Assembly (NCBI GenBank): GCA_025363205.1
Contig: JANYEI010000139.1
Coordinates: forward strand, 1 to 64,000
Direction of reading: 5' to 3'
DNA length: 64,000 nt
Source of the DNA: Frigoribacterium sp.
Lineage (GTDB): Bacteria; Actinomycetota; Actinomycetes; Actinomycetales; Microbacteriaceae
A model generated the notes under the pieces. The model saw nothing but the letters and a program-made list of their open reading frames with translations, was not told where the DNA came from and ran no database searches. Numbering within the stretch: the first letter of the stretch is position 1; the number at the start of each line of letters is the position of its first letter. Shown here piece after piece: positions 60,991 through 64,000 of the stretch. Made by a program: the position numbers and the translations under genes.

Positions 60991-62346
60991 TTACAGCATC
61001 TCCAGGTTGCTCTTGAGCTCGTAGGGAGTGACCTGCGCACGGTATTCGCGCCATTCCTGGCGCTTGTTCAACAGCACGAAATTGAACACCTGCTCACCGA
61101 GAGTCTCAGCCACAAGCTCGGACTCCTCCATGAGTGCGACAGCGTGGTCGAGGCTTGCCGGCAGCTGGCTGTAGCCAAGAGCGCGACGTTCCGTATCCGA
61201 AAGCTCCCAGACGTTGTCTTCGGCCTCGGACGGAAGTTCATAGCCCTCTTCGATGCCCTTGAGCCCTGCAGCGAGCAGTAGCGAAAACGCCAAGTAGGGG
61301 TTCGCGGCGGAGTCAATGGCGCGGTACTCGACTCGTGCACTCTGGCCCTTATTGGGCTTGTAGAGGGGTACTCGCACCAGTGCAGACCGGTTGTTGTGCC
61401 CCCAGGTTACAAAGCTCGGCGCCTCTCCGAGCTTGTTTTGCGACGCACCGCCCCACAGTCGTTTATAAGAATTGACGAACTGATTCGTGACCGCAGTGAT
61501 CTCGGGCGCGTGACGCAACAGGCCTGCAATAAAGTGACGACCGATCTTCGACAGTTGATACTGTCCAGCCCCGTCATAGAAGGCGTTCGTGTCACCCTCG
61601 AAGAGGGACATGTGCGTGTGCATTCCCGAGCCTGGTTCACCCGAAAGAGGCTTCGGCATAAACGTCGCGTAGACGCCCTGCTCGATCGCTACCTCCTTGA
61701 TAACCGTGCGGAAAGTCATGATGTTGTCGGCCGTGGTGAGGGCATCCGCGTACCGCAGATCGATCTCGTTCTGCCCGGGACCGGCTTCATGGTGGCTGAA
61801 TTCCACCGAGATGCCGAGGTCTTCGAGCATCCGCACCGAACGGCGCCGGAAGTCGTGGGCCGTGCCGCCCGGTACGTTGTCGAAGTAGCCGGCGCGGTCG
61901 ACGGGCTGAGGACCCTCCTCGCCGAACTGCGAACTCTTGAGCAGATAAAACTCGATTTCGGGGTGAGTGTAGAACGTGAAGCCGCGCTCGGCGGCGGTCG
62001 CGAGGGTGCGCTTGAGCACGTTGCGCGGGTCGGCAACGGCGGGCTGTCCGTCGGGGGTCGTGATGTCGCAGAACATTCGGGCGGTTGGGTCGATTTCCCC
62101 ACGCCACGGCAGAATCTGGAAGGTGGCGGGATCCGGATGCGCGAGCACGTCGGCCTCATAGGACCGGGTGAGACCCTCGATCGCGGAACCGTCGAAACCA
62201 AGACCCTCGGCAAAGGCCCCCTCGACCTCAGCCGGGGCAATGGCGACCGACTTGAGAGTGCCGACGACATCCGTGAACCAGAGGCGGATGAACTTGACGC
62301 CACGTTCTTCGATGGTGCGGAGAACGAAGTCGCGCTGCTTGTCCAT
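60991..62346 (-). CDS. glnA2: Second type I glutamine synthetase (GlnA2-like)
   Basis: A 451-residue glutamine synthetase of the shorter GSI-alpha-like type. It has WFTDVVGTLKSVAIAPAEVE, EFSHHEAGPGQNEIDLRY, GSGMHTHMSLFEGD and NRSALVRVP. The Tyr of the adenylylation loop is not apparent (SDTERRALGYSQLPAS), so it may escape GlnE control. Related actinobacterial proteins sit at this position just upstream of glnE; some are biosynthetic, others act on polyamines. Start is the ATG at 62346, preceded closely by GAGGAG. Divergent from nadE. Confidence 0.94.
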   Translation of the reverse strand: MDKQRDFVLRTIEERGVKFIRLWFTDVVGTLKSVAIAPAEVEGAFAEGLGFDGSAIEGLTRSYEADVLAHPDPATFQILPWRGEIDPTARMFCDITTPDGQPAVADPRNVLKRTLATAAERGFTFYTHPEIEFYLLKSSQFGEEGPQPVDRAGYFDNVPGGTAHDFRRRSVRMLEDLGISVEFSHHEAGPGQNEIDLRYADALTTADNIMTFRTVIKEVAIEQGVYATFMPKPLSGEPGSGMHTHMSLFEGDTNAFYDGAGQYQLSKIGRHFIAGLLRHAPEITAVTNQFVNSYKRLWGGASQNKLGEAPSFVTWGHNNRSALVRVPLYKPNKGQSARVEYRAIDSAANPYLAFSLLLAAGLKGIEEGYELPSEAEDNVWELSDTERRALGYSQLPASLDHAVALMEESELVAETLGEQVFNFVLLNKRQEWREYRAQVTPYELKSNLEML

Positions 62347-62404
62347 GGGCTCCTCTTGTTGCTCACTGCGGGGCGTTTCCTCCCCGACTATTAGGCTAGT
62401 GGCT

Positions 62405-64000
62405 ATGCCCCGACTCCGCTTGGCGCTTGGCCAAACCAATCCCGTCGTCGGCGATCTTGCCGGCAATTCCGCCCAGATTCTCGCTGCCGCGCATCGCGCC
62501 GTAGCCCGGGGCGCAGACCTCCTTGCGGTGGGAGAGATGGCCATCAGCGGCTACCCCATCGAAGATCTCGCCTCTCGGCCGAGCTTTCTTGCCGAATCCC
62601 ACGACGCCGTGTTCCGGCTCGCAAAGGAGCTGCAGGATGCGGGCCTCGGCGATCTCGCCGTGATCGTCGGGCATCCGGATGGACCGTTCGAACCCCGACT
62701 GACCGGTACGAGCAACGCGCCAACCGCCATCGCCCAGAACTGCGCAAGCGTGCTCCAGCATGGCCATGTCGCCGCGCGATATGCCAAACACCACCTCCCG
62801 AACTACTCGGTATTCGATGAGTACCGCATCTTCATCCCTGGCGACGAACTGCTCGTTCTGCGCATCAAGGGAGTGGATGTCGCGGTGATCGTCTGCGAGG
62901 ACCTCTGGCGCGAGGGCGGCCCCGTCGCCCGCGTACTCGAAGCCGATGCGGGACTTCTGGTCGTGATCAACGCCTCGCCGTTCGAACGTGACAAGAACGA
63001 GGTGCGACTGCCGCTGGTCACCCGTCGCGCCACCGAGACCAATACAACCGTGGCCTACGTCAACATCATTGGCGGGCAGGATGACCTGGTGTTCGACGGG
63101 GACAGCCTGGTTGTGGACGGCGCGGGCAACATCCTCGCTCGGGCGCCCCAGTTCGTCGAACATCTGCTCGTCGTCGATGTGGAGGTTTCCGCTGCGACCG
63201 AAGCCGAGCTGCCGGACAATGTCATGCACGTCACGCTCGCCGATGGGCCGGGACAGCAGCCAACCCTCGAGACCGACCTCGCGACACTTCCCGATGATCG
63301 CGAACAGGTCTGGAATGCCCTCGTGCTCGGCCTTCGGGACTATGTGCAGAAGAACGGCTTCCGCTCGGTGATCCTGGGGCTTTCGGGCGGCATCGATTCG
63401 GCCGTCTGCGCGGCGATCGCCGTCGATGCGCTCGGCGCGGACCGCGTGTGGGGCGTGAGCATGCCCAGCCGCTACAGTTCTGACCATTCGCGATCGGATG
63501 CCGATGAGCTCGCCGAAACTCTCGGCCTGCACTACTCGACGGAGGCGATCACCGACCTCGTACTGCCGATCGAGACCCAGCTCAAGCTCACCGGTACGGC
63601 CGCGGAGAACGTGCAGGCACGGATCCGTGGCGTCATCCTGATGGGACTGTCGAATCTCGACGGCCATCTCGTGCTCACCACCGGTAACAAAACCGAGCTG
63701 TCGGTGGGGTACTCGACGATTTATGGTGACTCCGTCGGAGGATTCGCCCCGATCAAGGACGTGCCGAAGATGCTCGTCTGGGAGCTGGCGCGCTGGCGCA
63801 ACGAGGCCGCAACCGCTCGGAACGAGCTGCCGCCGATCCCCGCGAACTCCATCGACAAGCCGCCGAGCGCCGAGTTGCGGCCCGACCAGACCGACCAGGA
63901 TTCGCTGCCGCCCTACGAGGTATTGGACGCCATCCTCGAGGCGTACATCACGAAGGCCCTCGGCCGGGAGGATGTGATCGACCTCGGCTTCGATGCGGAG
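62405..64000 (+). CDS. nadE: Glutamine-dependent NAD+ synthetase, 5' part (runs off the window)
   Basis: The frame is open from the ATG at 62405 to the last base (532 codons), so the 3' end is missing. The nitrilase-type glutaminase domain (1-260) has the Glu-Lys-Cys triad in VGEMAISGYPIEDL, YAKHHLPNYSVFDE and IVCEDLWREGG. The synthetase domain has the PP-loop LGLSGGIDSAVCAAIA (about 325) and TTGNKTELSVGYSTIYGD. It amidates deamido-NAD+ using glutamine, which fits next to two glutamine synthetases. Confidence 0.97.
   Translation, partial: MPRLRLALGQTNPVVGDLAGNSAQILAAAHRAVARGADLLAVGEMAISGYPIEDLASRPSFLAESHDAVFRLAKELQDAGLGDLAVIVGHPDGPFEPRLTGTSNAPTAIAQNCASVLQHGHVAARYAKHHLPNYSVFDEYRIFIPGDELLVLRIKGVDVAVIVCEDLWREGGPVARVLEADAGLLVVINASPFERDKNEVRLPLVTRRATETNTTVAYVNIIGGQDDLVFDGDSLVVDGAGNILARAPQFVEHLLVVDVEVSAATEAELPDNVMHVTLADGPGQQPTLETDLATLPDDREQVWNALVLGLRDYVQKNGFRSVILGLSGGIDSAVCAAIAVDALGADRVWGVSMPSRYSSDHSRSDADELAETLGLHYSTEAITDLVLPIETQLKLTGTAAENVQARIRGVILMGLSNLDGHLVLTTGNKTELSVGYSTIYGDSVGGFAPIKDVPKMLVWELARWRNEAATARNELPPIPANSIDKPPSAELRPDQTDQDSLPPYEVLDAILEAYITKALGREDVIDLGFDAE

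Noticed and set aside
62396..63667. Minus-strand open frame of 423 codons at the right end
   Set aside because: Antisense shadow of nadE, whose catalytic triad and PP-loop read on the plus strand.

Overview
The window looks like chromosomal core sequence from a high-GC actinobacterium, most likely a member of the Microbacteriaceae. This rests on high GC content, frequent GTG starts, many 4-bp ATGA/GTGA gene overlaps, and actinobacteria-restricted families (SepH, DUF3000, DUF3093, DUF3159, DUF3710, DUF4191, DUF4193, DUF7455) in their usual order. Family-level placement is inference. I see no insertion sequence, prophage, CRISPR array or rRNA gene.

Layout. 1-8088 (minus): thrS, a HIT-domain hydrolase, pdxS-pdxT, yebC, ruvC-ruvA-ruvB, yajC and the first codons of secD. 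8222-10103: a stand-alone MshEN-domain protein, a Gly-Cys-Val tRNA operon, a divergent tRNA-Val(CAC) and a DUF2071 protein whose stop codon lies inside that tRNA. 10126-19406: a lipase-like hydrolase, the ammonium transporter amt followed by a strongly diverged Amt-like paralogue, nhaA, zapE, sseA-sufE-pyrimidine reductase, and a membrane-anchored hydrolase. 19429-29695: DUF3000, an RNase D-like protein, the fadA-fadB beta-oxidation pair, then convergent dxs and acnA. 29946-33973: DUF3159-DUF3710-dut, DUF3093, DUF4193 and sepH. 34005-40646: a phosphodiesterase and the topoisomerase IV genes parC and parE, convergent around a 469-bp gap holding two copies of a 79-bp inverted-repeat element; then a small DUF7455 gene.

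40729-45961 (minus) is the most interesting part: sigA, a MurT-like ligase, a GatD-like protein, and two alanine-racemase-like genes in tight succession. The GatD-like protein has no cysteine at all and a Gly at the catalytic His position, and the MurT-like protein lacks the zinc-ribbon cysteines. The two racemase-like proteins are degenerate in complementary ways: one keeps the PLP-lysine barrel but lacks the loop with the catalytic Tyr, while the other keeps that loop but lacks most of the barrel and its Lys is Arg. I propose a heteromeric racemase working with a repurposed MurT-type ligase, possibly to build the group-B interpeptide bridge on the alpha-carboxyl of D-Glu that is typical of Microbacteriaceae peptidoglycan. 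That function is a hypothesis.

46188-64000: an MFS transporter, a PAC2 protein, leucyl aminopeptidase, lpdA-sucB (2-oxoacid dehydrogenase E3 and E2), a membrane pseudokinase, DUF4191, RDD, and a nitrogen-assimilation block (glnA, glnE, a second glnA, and nadE running off the end). Two GlnR-type boxes (GTnAC-N6-GAAAC spacing) stand in tandem before glnA, and one perfect box stands before amt, so the window appears to carry a GlnR-like nitrogen regulon.
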